DNA of 64,000 nucleotides from Microvelia longipes (lineage: Eukaryota; Arthropoda; Insecta; Hemiptera; Veliidae): NCBI GenBank assembly GCA_018340805.1, contig JACMZG010000008.1, positions 11,062,469-11,126,468 on the forward strand, given 5' to 3'. Below the pieces are notes generated by a model, which was not told the DNA's origin, did no database searches, and saw only the letters and a program-made list of their open reading frames with translations. This document shows, piece after piece, positions 47,283 through 58,435 of the stretch; within the stretch, counting starts at the first letter, position 1, and every line of letters begins with the position of its first letter. Position numbers and translations under genes: made by a program.

Positions 47283-47445
47283 GCGAGTCAAACCTTTACT
47301 AAATTTTATCTAGTTATCTATAAAGCTTATATAGCTAGTCAAGCGAGCCTCTTTTAATTAAGTTAGTATTAAGCGAGTAAAGCGATTCTTATTTAATCCT
47401 AAATTTATTTATCTATGGTATTGAGCGAGCGAAGCGATCTTGTTG
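47283..47445 (+). repeat. continuation of GAGCGAAGCGA-type repeat
   Basis: TAGTCAAGCGAGCCTC, AAGCGAGTAAAGCGATTC and TTGAGCGAGCGAAGCGATC occur at about 45-60 bp spacing, related to the 45.4-46.1-kb set. Confidence 0.6.
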
Positions 47446-47885
47446 GTAATTAATTTTATTTGATGAACTCTTCTGATGTGAGTTTCTGATGCAATAGTAA
47501 GTTTTAGTGACTCTGAAGAGGTAGGAAACCCAAGTTTTTATCAATTACTCGGGAAAACCAAGATTCAGGGTCACAAGGGTATTACAAAATAACCATCAAA
47601 ATTTCAACAAAACTATTAAAAGTAGGGAATGAAATATTTTAGGCTTTTATTTTGAAAACAAGCAATAAAAATTATATTGCTGGTTTTAAAAATACGGATA
47701 ATCCAAAGCATTGTGTTTTGTAAATCTCCTGTAATCGTGCTTCCGTAGTTAACACTACATAGTTCTGCTATAGTAGAAGTTAATTTTGCAATCTAGAATG
47801 GTAAATTTTAAATAAAAGGTTCCAATCTAAATATATTTTAGCATGTGTGTTGACCACATAGTGGCCGAGAGTTGAAAACAATTTT

Positions 47886-48050
47886 AAAGGCCGATTTATC
47901 AACTTCCAATGCCTTAGAAAGACGATTTATCAACTTTCAATGCCTTAGAAAGACGATTTATCAACTTCCAATGCCTTAGAAAGAGAATTTATCAACTTTC
48001 AATGCCTTAGAAAAATGATTTATCAACTTCCAATGCCTTAGAAATAAAGA
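47886..48050 (+). repeat. 31-bp minisatellite, 5 copies alternating in two forms
   Basis: The unit is GATTTATCAACTTCCAATGC then CTTAGAAAGAC. Copies 1, 3 and 5 read ACTTCC and copies 2 and 4 read ACTTTC, so the array was built from a two-unit block. Confidence 0.85.
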
Positions 48051-48225
48051 AACTGAAGTTCAGTTTTATAGAACATTTGTTGCAGAGCATTAAACCAGAA
48101 TCGAGCGACAACACATATTAACCAAAAAAGTCGTGATAAATTACTGAAAACCTCGCTTTTTAGTTACGAATAGTTAACCGAAAATTTCGAATACGGATTC
48201 ATTTTCATTCTAAACCAAAAAAAAT

Positions 48226-49060
48226 ATTTTATTGAGATTTACTATTATATACATATACACACATATACATAAATACACATATATATGCCCACATATACAA
48301 TATACATACTTACATTCGTAAAAATATGTTACCGGAAATTTGTGAAATGGGGCATTGTATCTAATGCCCAATCATTGTATCTAATTCCCAAGCACTGTAT
48401 CTAATGCCCAAGCATGTATAATGCCCAAGCATTGTATCTAATGCAAGCATTGTATCCATGCCCAAGCACTGTATCCAATGCCCAAGCATTGTATCTAATG
48501 CCCAAGCATTGTATCCAATGCCCAAGCATTGTATCTAATGCCCAAGCATTGTATCTAATGCCCAAGCATTGTATCTAATGCCCAAGCATTGTATCTAAAG
48601 CCCAAGCATTGTCTTTATAAAAAGTATTTTATTGAGATTTACTATTATATACATATACACACATATACATAAATACAATATATATATGCCCACATATACA
48701 TATATACATTCGTAGAAATATGTTACGGGAAATTTGTGAAATGGGGCATTGTATCTAATGCACAAGCATTGTATCTAATGCCCCAGCATTGTATCTAATG
48801 CCCAAGCATTGTATCTAATGCCTAAGCATTGTATCTAAAGCCCAAGCATCGTATCTAAAGCCCAAGCATTGTATCTAAAGCCCAAGCATTGTATCTAATA
48901 TGCCCAAGCATTGTATCTAATGCCCAGCATGTACCAGCATTGTATCTAAAGCCCAGCATCGTATTCTGCATTTATCTAAAGCCCAAAGCATTCATTGATC
49001 TGCCCCAGCATTGTATCTAATGCCCAAGCATTGTATCTAAAGCCCAAGCATTGTCTTCAA
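48226..49060 (+). repeat. 20-bp array (GCATTGTATCTAATGCCCAA) in a duplicated larger unit
   Basis: The 20-bp unit repeats at 48350-48618 and 48744-49058. Each block is preceded by the same leader of about 125 bp (GAGATTTACTATTATATACA, a CATATACAC run, then ATGTTAC-GGAAATTTGTGAAA; 48226 and 48625). The whole leader-plus-array unit is thus duplicated with a period near 395 bp. Variants AATGCCC/AAAGCCC cluster in the second block. Confidence 0.9.
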
Positions 49061-49257
49061 TTATACGAAGCACTATCAATGACAATTTTTTTGCTTAACA
49101 TGTGGTTTTGGATTTTTTTCTAGATTCCTGCCAAGGTGCTATATCCGTTCCTTTATTAGATGAATTTCATTTTTTAGTTCCATGTTTTCTTTTCCTAGCA
49201 TGTAAATAAAATCGTTAAGCACGTCGATATCTGACGATGTTGCTAATTCGTTCTGTA

Positions 49258-51551
49258 TACAGGGTGGTACATTTCATATACATCACCCCGACTAACTCAG
49301 CTTCTAATGGAGCAATCGCCGTAAAATTGGTATCTACCCCCACTAAATCACTACCAGGAGTTTAAATAAGCAATCATATTTTAGTAGTCGTCTTGCAAGT
49401 ATGGTAATCAGATTGCCTATTTGTGTTTTTGGTAGATAACTTTTGAATTTTAAATTGGAGCATACCATGATATGGACTTTTTCTAAAAGTGCACTACAAA
49501 CAAAACAATTTGTTACCCATACCACAAAATTCCGGCAATTTGTCATAGAGCTATCGTTTGACATACACAAGTACTTTTACTTATTTTAGATTTCCGAAAT
49601 TTGGTACACCAGAATACATCACCCCGACTAACTCAGCTTCTAATGGAGCAATCGCCGTAAAATTGGTATCTACCCCCACTAAATCGACTACCAGGAGTTT
49701 AAAATAAGCAATCAACATGTTATTTATGTTACTATTTGTAACTAATGTTGATGTTTAATTTAGCTAATTTATTAAGAAAAACAAAGTAATTTTATTAGAT
49801 AGCAGTCTCTTTTATTCCTATTGCAACATTTGCTACTGAAAAAAATAAATGAACATAAAATTGTATATCTATTTATTAGTTTATTTTCAAGTCGTTAGCA
49901 ATATCCCTTCCTTTTAATACATTAAAAACAATAATACAAATATTATTGAATTTAATAATTCAAAGAAAAATTATTCATCCCTTTATCGGTTTTTGTTAAA
50001 GAAGTGTTTTCTTGTGATTGATTACGTTTCCTCTGTTAAACTTTTTTTTTACTTTTTCTTATCTACTACCGTAGTTTTTTATAAACTTTTTGGGTAATAA
50101 TGTACACCAATGAAGAGTATCATGATATTCTAAAGATTTTTGGAGGAGCTAGGAGATGTGCCAGGGCTGCTGCTCAGCTCTATCGGGAGAGGTATCCTGA
50201 GAAGTTTTATCCTCACTATCACTATCCGATTTTCTAGCGGCTTTATTTCAGGGCGGCAGATCATGGTAATTTCGCTGCTCATAGAAACGACAATAAGCCA
50301 CGCCCTGTAAGAACTGAACAACTCATTATTGTTGTGCTGACCTACACTGATGTACATCCAAACGCTAGTGTTCGCGAAATTGCCCAGGTGTGTGGTACCA
50401 ACCATGTTATGGTTTTACGGATCTCGCGGAACAACCGTTTTCATCCTTTTAAGATCAATTTACATCAAGCTCTGACTGCTCAGGATTATGAAGAAAGATA
50501 GAGTTTTGCCGATAGACCGAGGAAATGATGTTTCAAACCTCTTCATTTTTTAATAGGCAAGTCTTGTGGACTGATGTATCAACTTTTAAAAGTGACGGTA
50601 AAGTGCCCTAGCAAATGTGATATTGGTAACAAATTGTTGTTTGTAGTGCAGAAAAGGTCTTATCAAAGTATGCTCAAATATGATATTATAAAAGTTAACG
50701 ACAAAAAACACAAATAGGCAATCTGATTACCATACTTGCAAGCCAATTACCAAAAATATGAATACTAATTTAAACTCCTGGTAGTCGATTTAGTGGGGTA
50801 GATACCAATTTTACGGCGATTGCTCCATTAGAAGCTGAGTTAGTCGGGGTGATGTATTCTGGTGTACCAAATTTCGGAAATCTAAAATAAGTAAAAGTAG
50901 TTGTGTATGTCAAACGATAGCTCTATGACAAATTGCCGGAATTTTGTGGTATGGGTACCAAATTGTTTTGTTTGTAGTGCACTTTTAGAAAAAGTCCATA
51001 TCATGGTATGCTCCAATTTGAAATTCAAAAAGTTATCGACAAAAAACACAAATAGGCAATCTGATACCATACTTGCAAGACGATTACCAAAAATATGATT
51101 GCTTATTTAACTCCTGGTAGTCGATTTAGTGGGGGTAGATACCAATTTTACGGCGATTGCTCCATTAGAAGCTGAGTTAGTCGGGGTGATGTATTCTGGT
51201 GTACCAAATTTCGGAAATCTAAAATAAGTAAAAGTAGTTGTGTATGTCAAACGATAGCTCTATGACAAATTGCCGGAATTTTGTGGTATGGGTAACAAAT
51301 TGTTTTGTTTGTAGTGCACTTTTAGAAAAAGTCCATATCATGGTATGCTCCAATTTAAAATTCAAAAGTTATCTACCAAAAACACAAATAGGCAATCTGA
51401 TTACCATACTTGCAAGACGATTACCAAAAATATGATTGCTTATTTAAACTCCTGGTAGTCGATTTAGTGGGGTAGATACCAATTTTACGGCGATTCTCCA
51501 TTAGAAGCTTGAGGTTAGTCGGGGTGATTATATGAAATGTACCACCCTGTA
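49258..51551 (+). mobile_element. TA-flanked DNA transposon with long, tandemly subdivided terminal inverted repeats
   Basis: The borders are TACAGGGTGGTACATTTCAT on the left and its exact complement on the right, flanked by TA (49256-49257 and 51552-51553). The left arm (49258-49716) holds 1.4 copies, and the right arm (about 50625-51551) 2.5 or more copies, of a subunit of about 337 bp. The right-arm marker AATAGGCAATCTGA lies at 50712, 51051 and 51387. The core (49.72-50.62 kb) has a broken transposase. The TA duplication and the transposase type point to the IS630/Tc1/mariner supergroup. The frames at 49343-49570, 50882-51098 and 51238-51435 are subunit shadows. Confidence 0.85.
50100..50605 (+). 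pseudogene. transposase remnant: helix-turn-helix part and first catalytic block
   Basis: It begins MYTNEEYHDILKIFGGARRC, RAAAQLYRERYPEKF, the insect transposon pattern (DUF4817-like N-terminus) in which NARAAxRLYxERYP is usual. A TAG follows at 50235-50237. The same frame goes on with PRPVRTEQ, VHPNASVREIAQVCGTNH, VLRI and NRFHPFKINLHQALTAQDYEER, which match the second helix-turn-helix. After another TAG and a frameshift, QVLWTDVSTFKSDG fits the first DDE block (usually LWTDExTF; the residue after D is V here). The remaining catalytic half is missing and the right arm begins instead. About 170 of an expected 330-400 residues remain. Not active. Confidence 0.75.
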
Positions 51552-51559
51552 TAAGAAAA

Positions 51560-52045
51560 GTATTGTGTTCATTATCCGTTTCAGGTGTTTTTAAGACCTG
51601 TTAAAGTTATCCTTTTAAAGTTATCTGTCTGTAATCATCGTTTAAGCTAGAAAGTTGAAACTTGGTACAAAAAAAAAATCTTTAAGTCCAGTTATTTTAT
51701 TCAAATAAATATTTATGACATCATTAACCTGCATTAAGGATGCAGCATTTTTTTTTTTAAATCATAAAACATGGAAAATGTTGCAATAGGATTGAGATTT
51801 GGCACGCATGTAACCATGTATAAGACTAACATATGTGCCAAGTTTCATCTCATTATCAGCATTAGTTCAATTTTTATTAAATGACTAAACGTTTTTTTAA
51901 AAAATTGTAAAAGATCAGAAAATAATGCAATTGAGTTGAAAGTCGGTACAAGTGTATAACTTTACGTATAAATAAGTACACCAATAATTGTATCATTATT
52001 TTTGTAGGATCATAAAAGTTAAGTAGCATCGAGCGTTGCTAAATG
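51560..52045 (+). repeat. repeat family A, copy abutting the TA transposon
   Basis: TATCCGTTTCAGGTGTTTTT, TTATCTGTCTGTAATCATCG, TTGAAACTTGGTAC, GAGATTTGGCACGCATG, ATATGTGCCAAGTTTCATCT and TTGAGTTGAAAGTCGGTAC follow the forward family order. The 3' end is truncated after GTAGCATCGAGCG. Confidence 0.75.
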
Positions 52046-52049
52046 ATTA

Positions 52050-52625
52050 CAGCTCTTTATCCAAATAAAGAGCTGGAATATGTTGGGGTTTTGTGAAATT
52101 AATAAAAATAAAATTAACTAAGATGTAATGATTAAAGAGAGGGATACTTACGGTCAAATTTACTTCTGACTTTAAACAAATGGCAGTGAGGAATGTTTTG
52201 CTTATTACAGCAAAGATTAATTTTATTATAAAATTACTGTTTACATTAAAATTATATTCTTTGAATAGCCTTGAAAATATTATTGAATTTAATACTTATG
52301 TAAGAACAAATTTGTTAAATGATTTAAAAATCAAATGTAAAAAAAAAACATTGGCAAAAATTCATGACGAAATAACTGAACCGCAACAATTATTTATTAA
52401 CACAGAGCATGATGATAAACACTATTAAAGCCAGGGCGAAAATCCCTTTAAAGCATACACATATTACAACATTGGACTTTTTTTGCACGTGCATAAGCAT
52501 TTACTTCACCAAGTAAAACTATTTAACTAGGATGCAGTTTCATCTCAGAAAGTGTAAGAGGTTTTATCTTGGACCTCTAACAACTCATACTTATGAGTTT
52601 AAGGATTGTTAACAATTAGGCCATT
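52050..52625. other. no gene seen
   Basis: One 82-codon plus frame (52180-52428), AT-driven, rich in Lys/Asn/Ile/Leu, without a recognised domain. Left unassigned. Confidence 0.45.
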
Positions 52626-52629
52626 AAAA

Positions 52630-54185
52630 TTAAATAATGTTTTATGTTTGTGAGTAATTATACTGTAAAGTTTTATGTTTGTGGTTGGTCAACTGTAAAG
52701 TTTTATGTTGTGAGCAATGTGATCAACAGTAAAGTTTTATGTTTGTGAGTAATGTGATCAACTGTAAAGTTTTATGTTTGTGAGGTAATGTGATACACTG
52801 TGTTTTATGGTTTGATCAACTGTAAGTTTTATGTTGTGAGTAATGTGATCAACTGTAAAGTTTTATGTTTGTGAGGTAATGTGATCAACGTAAAGTTTTG
52901 TTTGTGAAGTAATGTGATCAACTGTAAAGTTTTATGTTTGTGAGTAATGTGATCAACAGTAAAGTTTATGTTTGTGAGTAATGTGATCAACTGTAAAGTT
53001 TTATGTTTGTGAGTAATGTGATCAAACGTTGATCAACTAAAGTTTTTATGTTGGTGAGTAATGTGAACAACTGTTTAAAGTTTTATGTTTGTGAGCAATG
53101 TGATCAAACAGTAAAGTTTTATGTTTGTGAGTAAGTAATTAATGTGACAACTGTAAAGTTTTATGTTTGTGCAGCAATGTGATCAACTGTAAGTTTTATA
53201 TTGTGAGGTAATGTGATCAACTGTAAAGGTTTATGTTTGTGAGGTAATGTGATAACTGTAAGTTTTAGTGTTTGTGGTAAGTGATCAACTGTAAAGTTTT
53301 ATTGTTGTGAGTAATGGATCAACTGAAAGTTTTTATGCTTTGTGAGTAATGTGATCAACTGTAAAGTTTTATGTTTGTGAGTAATGTGATCAACTGTAAA
53401 GTTTTATGTTTGTGGTGAGTAATTGATCAACAGGTAAAGTTTTATGTTTGTGAGTAATGTGATCAACTGTAAATTATGTTTTGAGCAATTGATCAACAGT
53501 AAAGTTTTATGTTGTGAGTAATGTGATCAACTGTAAAGTTTATGTTTGTGAGCAATGTGATCAACATCACTGTAAAGTTTATGTTTGTGAGTAATGTGAT
53601 CAACGTAAGTTTTATGTTTGTGAGGAATGTGATCAACTGTAAGTTTTACAATGGAGTAAAGTTTATGTTTGTGAGTAATGTGATCAACACTAAAGTTTTA
53701 TGTTTGTGAGAGCAATGTGATGAGCAATTAAATGTTTGTGAGTAATGTGATCAACTGTAAAGTTTTATGTTTGTGAGCAATGTGATTGATAAAGTTTTAT
53801 ATTGTGTAATGATCAACTGTAAAGTTTATGTTGTGAGTAATGTGATCAACATAAGTTATTGTTTGTGAGTAAGTAATGTGGTCAACTGTTAAAGTTTTAT
53901 GTTTGTGAGTATGTGATCAACTGTAAAGTTTTATGTTTTGAGCAATGTGAGAACGTAAAGTTTTATGTTTGTGAGTAATGTGGTCAACTGTAAGTTTTAT
54001 GTTTGTGAGTAATGTGATCAACTGTAAAGTTTTATGTTTGTGAGCAATGTGATCAACTGTAAATTTATATTTGTGAGTAATGTGATCAACTGTAAAGGTA
54101 ATGTGATCAATTGTAAATTTTATATTGTGAGTAATGTGATCACTGTAAAATGTTTGTGGTAATGATAACTGTAAAGTTCTATGAA
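52630..54185 (+). repeat. 35-bp minisatellite, about 45 copies, indel-rich
   Basis: The unit is GTGATCAACTGTAAAGTTTT then ATGTTTGTGAGTAAT. Variants are mostly short deletions (TGTAAG for TGTAAAG, TTGTGAG for TTTGTGAG) plus an AGCAAT/AGTAAT alternation. It ends abruptly near 54185. Confidence 0.95.
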
Positions 54186-54189
54186 ATGG

Positions 54190-54985
54190 TTAACAAAGAT
54201 TATCATTTTTACAAAATTTGGAATTCCAAAACTAAGAATCATAAAACAAACATAAAAAATAAATAATCCTTTAAATCCAGGATCGCTCATCTTCCTATTG
54301 GAAACCTTAATCTCATTACTGTTGAAGGAAGTCTTAGGTCATAGATCCTTTTTTGCAAGGGTGCGATGACCTTACGGTAGGTTTACAAGGGATGAAGTTC
54401 AATAGCCCTACAAAGTGTAAACAAAGTACAGTGAACTTAGGGTCAACATACTTAATGTTTTCATACATCCCTCACCAAAGTCCTATTATGTTGCACATAA
54501 CAGAAGCATTATTTAAATAGATTTTTATTTTAAGTACGATGACCCTTTAAGGATGCAACCATGAAGAAAGATTAGCTTTCAGCCCTTGAGCCTTTTTTAA
54601 AGTTCATATTGACCAGTGCCATCGACCTATTAGTAACATCTATAAATTGAATATCGTCTATTTGTGAAAAGTTTCTTTTGAAATGTCTTGTAAATAATGT
54701 AGCCTTTAAAATTTTAAGAATATCAAGTTTCGTCTTAAGACATTACAAACACATGTTTCATTCTCAGCGGTCACCCGTCTAGGTACTGATGTCTCTCGAT
54801 TCTTCTTAATGGAAATAATTCAACAAGAGCCACATATATACTTAGTATAGTAGTTACTTTTCTTCATTTTACCAGAGGTAAATAGGAAAAGTTTGCGAAC
54901 TTTTCTCAATTTGAAACCGGGAATTCACCTGCATTATCTATTTCTTGAGTTTTAAGAGCTCCAGAATGGTTTTAGACAAAGTATT
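54190..54985. other. no gene seen
   Basis: No domain-bearing frame and no recognised repeat. Confidence 0.5.
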
Positions 54986-54989
54986 CTGT

Positions 54990-55380
54990 TTGTATGTATG
55001 GATATATACGTTTGTCTCTGACATCATTGTGGCTCATCAAGTTTCATATCAAAATCAGCATTAGTTCAATATTAAATGACTTATAGGCGTATTTTAAAAA
55101 AATTGTGAAAAATCGAAAATAATCTAATTGAGTTGAAATTTGGTACAAGTAATCCAGTTAAGTAATAAGTAAGTATCGTTTCAATACGGCAAATATCTAC
55201 AGCATTCGTTGAATCATGAAAGTGCAGCAGCGTCGAGCGAAGTCAGTGCCTGGATGTGTGACTGCGAGGAATAAAACCAACGTACTTATGTCTGAAAACG
55301 TATTGCAGTATAAAATAGATGATTTAAATGTCTTGCAAGTGCAAAGCGAGTTCAAAGTAGCCAATTTTGTATTATACAAA
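54990..55380 (+). repeat. repeat family A, middle and 3' part
   Basis: ATCAAGTTTCATATCAAAATCAGCATTAG-type block, TTGAGTTGAAATTTGGTAC, GCAGCGTCGAGCGAAGTCAG, GTATTGCAGTATAAAATAGA and CAAAGCGAGTTCAAAGTA match the forward copy at 59.7-60.0 kb. The overlapping frames 55216-55488 and 55197-55391 are shadows. Confidence 0.7.
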
Positions 55381-55489
55381 GAAATGCACACAAGCCAAAA
55401 TTTTAACTCAATAGGTTTTTTAACGATATTTTATAAACATATAACAAGTCTTTGTATGAATATTGAATTATTTCTAATAACGCGATGAA

Positions 55490-57090
55490 ACTTGGCACTT
55501 TTGTAGTTTATATATATATGACTACATTAATCCACTTAATAATCCACACTAAATAATCCAAATAAGGAAAAATAAAATCCCAACATAAAATTAAGTTTTA
55601 GAAAAAAAACCTTCAAACAATATTTTAAGCTAATTCACACTTCATGTTAGAGGTGTGAATTCAAACTAATTTTCATAAATCTATATAAACGCAAACATTT
55701 GAAAGAAGATATTTTTTTAAATTTGCTAAGTCCTATGTGAAAAAATGAATTTTAAAATCAATACACTTTTGTTGCAGAAAAATATCTTCTTACAAGAGTG
55801 AGCGTTTGATGACTGTCTGGCTTTACTGAAAGAAAGAATGACAGCCAAGGTTCAGTAAATTCTAATTTTTATAGACATCTAAAAATTTCATTTCAGGATC
55901 AAAGCCCTACATTTTTTCTGTTAACTATTAACAAAAGAATAGTTTTTTTTTCTTGTTAAAGCATTGTTAATTTATATGATTGTTAAACAGTGATTCCAAC
56001 AAAAGGGAATAAGTCTGATTTGAAATTCTTACACTATTGCGTCAATAGATGTGTTGGACTAGACACAACGCATACAAAAGAAACATAATCGTTTCAGAGC
56101 AAGACATTATCCATGTGCTAGGACAAGGTGTTAGACGGTGGCTATTGAATGGAAAATCACAATATAGTCAACCCTATTCTAAATCGCCAAGGGAAGACGT
56201 TCTTAATTTTATAAAAATCTCCCCCCTCAGACTGTGTTAGTTCTGGTTGAAGAAATATTGAAGACGAATCACGATGAGACACCTGGATCCTGGTGTTAGG
56301 AGCAGGAAGTTCATCTTTTGTCATCTTATTACGTGTTTCAACACGCTGATATTACGCAGTTTCCGATGAAAGAAAAACAGATGAGGAATGAAATCAACCC
56401 TCACAGATATTAGTCTAGGTCAGGGACCTCATGGGGTGAAACCTCAAGGCGGTACCGACAAGTCAAAAAGGGACACGAACCCTTAACATGTTTTTTGTTG
56501 AGGTGGTACGTGATTTGAAGCCAATATTGTTAGTATGTATATTAGAGGGGTTAAGTTGGTTGACCTCGGCCATGGCTATTAGCAACTGTGACCCCAAGGG
56601 ATCACGGCGTCGGCTGTTGCTCCTAGAAATGATTTACGAATGTTTTTACGACATCACCACAATCATTAATTAAAAGGCAGACAGTGGTAATTAAAGAGTC
56701 AACAAAATTTAAGCACAGCTCACAGCTATGCATTAATAAAAAATACTGACGCGGCGGAGATTCGAGCTTCCGCTTAACGGTTTCTGGTATAACCTTTTAA
56801 CAACCGCGGTCTTGAATTTTGTCAATCATTTTTTGACAACCAAAAAATAAATCTTGCTATAATCATAACTTTTATTTTTGTTAGAAGTAGACCCCTCTAA
56901 GAAGCATTATAGGAACTCCTTGAGATGTAGGTTTGGGCCCTTTTAGGCCAAACCCTCCTTGGGCCTTTTTGGCTCAGCCCGCCACTGCTAAGTCAAATAG
57001 ATTATCATAATTTGAAAAATATCATCTTCCGGGCAGCTCAACTAGACCTAAAATTTGATTTTTCAACCAAGTTTTAAGTCTCTTGTATAA
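55490..57090. other. no gene recognised
   Basis: Frames at 56049-56240 and 56488-56673 are short and unrecognised. AT-rich with a moderately GC-richer part near 56.4-57.0 kb. I see no RNA gene. Confidence 0.45.
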
Positions 57091-57094
57091 ACAC

Positions 57095-57260
57095 AGCGGG
57101 AGTTATGCGTGACGTAAAAGAACACAGACAACACGAAGAGAACTACTCAGAATGTCATGAAAATGCCTGAAACGGATTAATATGGTAAAAACCTTGGTTT
57201 CGGATGTTTGGGGTAAACACAATACTTTTCCATATTCCCGCGGTATTAGGTAAGAAAAAA
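57095..57260 (-). repeat. repeat family A, 5' fragment
   Basis: GTTATGCGTGACG, ACACAGACAACACGAAGAG, AAATGCCTGAAACGGATTAA, GGTTTCGGATGTTT and ATACTTTTCCATATTCCCGC match the family end. Confidence 0.65.
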
Positions 57261-57394
57261 TAAAAATACAGATCTGTTTCGGGTGAAAAAAAGTCCACAA
57301 AATGAATTTAAAAAAATATCGACAAAGTTTAACCAAGCATGAGGCCATTATCAGGTCCTTAATTTCATCCACATAGAGTTCCATAATGTCAAGA

Positions 57395-57597
57395 AACATG
57401 TTGTGTCGGTTCTATAAATTTATAACATCTTTAACCTCAAAAAGTACAATTAAACAAATGCAAATACGTCTCTTAAATCTATAGATAGATCAATCTGTAT
57501 TGCGAAGAAACATGTTGTGTCGGTTCTATTAATTCTATAACTTTTGTGGGCGCAAAGAAGAAGTACAAATAAATAACGCAAATACGTCTCCTTATAA
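57395..57597 (+). repeat. direct repeat of about 85 bp, two copies
   Basis: GAAACATGTTGTGTCGGTTC to GCAAATACGTCTC occurs at 57394-57472 and 57507-57590, diverged in the centre. Confidence 0.7.
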
Positions 57598-57599
57598 TT

Positions 57600-58435
57600 G
57601 AAATCTGTATTTTTAGAGATGTTGGTGTTAAAACTAGGTTTTAAGGGTGACTCACCATTAAACTATTTAATTAATTTTATAAACGTGATGGTAGATCACG
57701 ACTGGATCAACACGTGGAAAGTTTTGTCGCGTTTCTTAGGGACACTTTCCTTTCTTATCAATACTGAACTGGATACAGTTCTGTAAGCCCTACTTCATGT
57801 GTGACTGTTACTTTTGTTTCCATATCTTTATAACTCCCGAAGGAACAAATATAATTTTAAATAGGTCATATTGCTCAGAGAAAGGAGTTGATGGATGACC
57901 ATTTAGTTTAAAAAAAATAAAATTTAATTTCCAAAATTTCAAATAAAGTCATCATGTTATACGCTAAGTTACCAATACAGAAAATAGTAATCAGATCAGT
58001 TAACCATCGAATGAACAACAATTCTAATAAGAGACTATCATTTAAAATTCCCTGGGGAACTAAATTTTCTTCTAATTGGAAAATAAATAACTATCTTCAA
58101 AATCCCTGTGATCAACTCGCAAAGGTTCACAGTGCTGTATTTAAAGTTCCTAAAAAAATTAGTATCACAATGTACTTATGGATAAGCTAAGGTTATGTAT
58201 ACATAAATTTCTTATGATTAGAACTAAATGGAAAAATTGGTTTGTTTGAGATCCGCGTTAAATACCTGTTGGAGCCTTAAGTACTAATAAGGTTAGAAAA
58301 GTGTCTGTGCGATGTTAGGTACACGTAAAAGATACATAATTCTATATTGACTTCAAACTGAAAATTGTATGGCTCTTAAAGATTATTCAAATACGGGCAT
58401 CCATATTCTCTCCCGCATTTCTACCAACTAAAAAT
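57600..58435. other. no gene recognised
   Basis: Two short plus frames (57598-57786, 57954-58190) without recognised domains or splice context. Confidence 0.45.

Noticed and set aside
50882..51435. repeated 62-66-codon frames (MCMSNDSSMTNCRNF type)
   Set aside because: They are identical because they lie in the 337-bp subunits of transposon inverted repeats, and they appear on both strands at mirrored positions.
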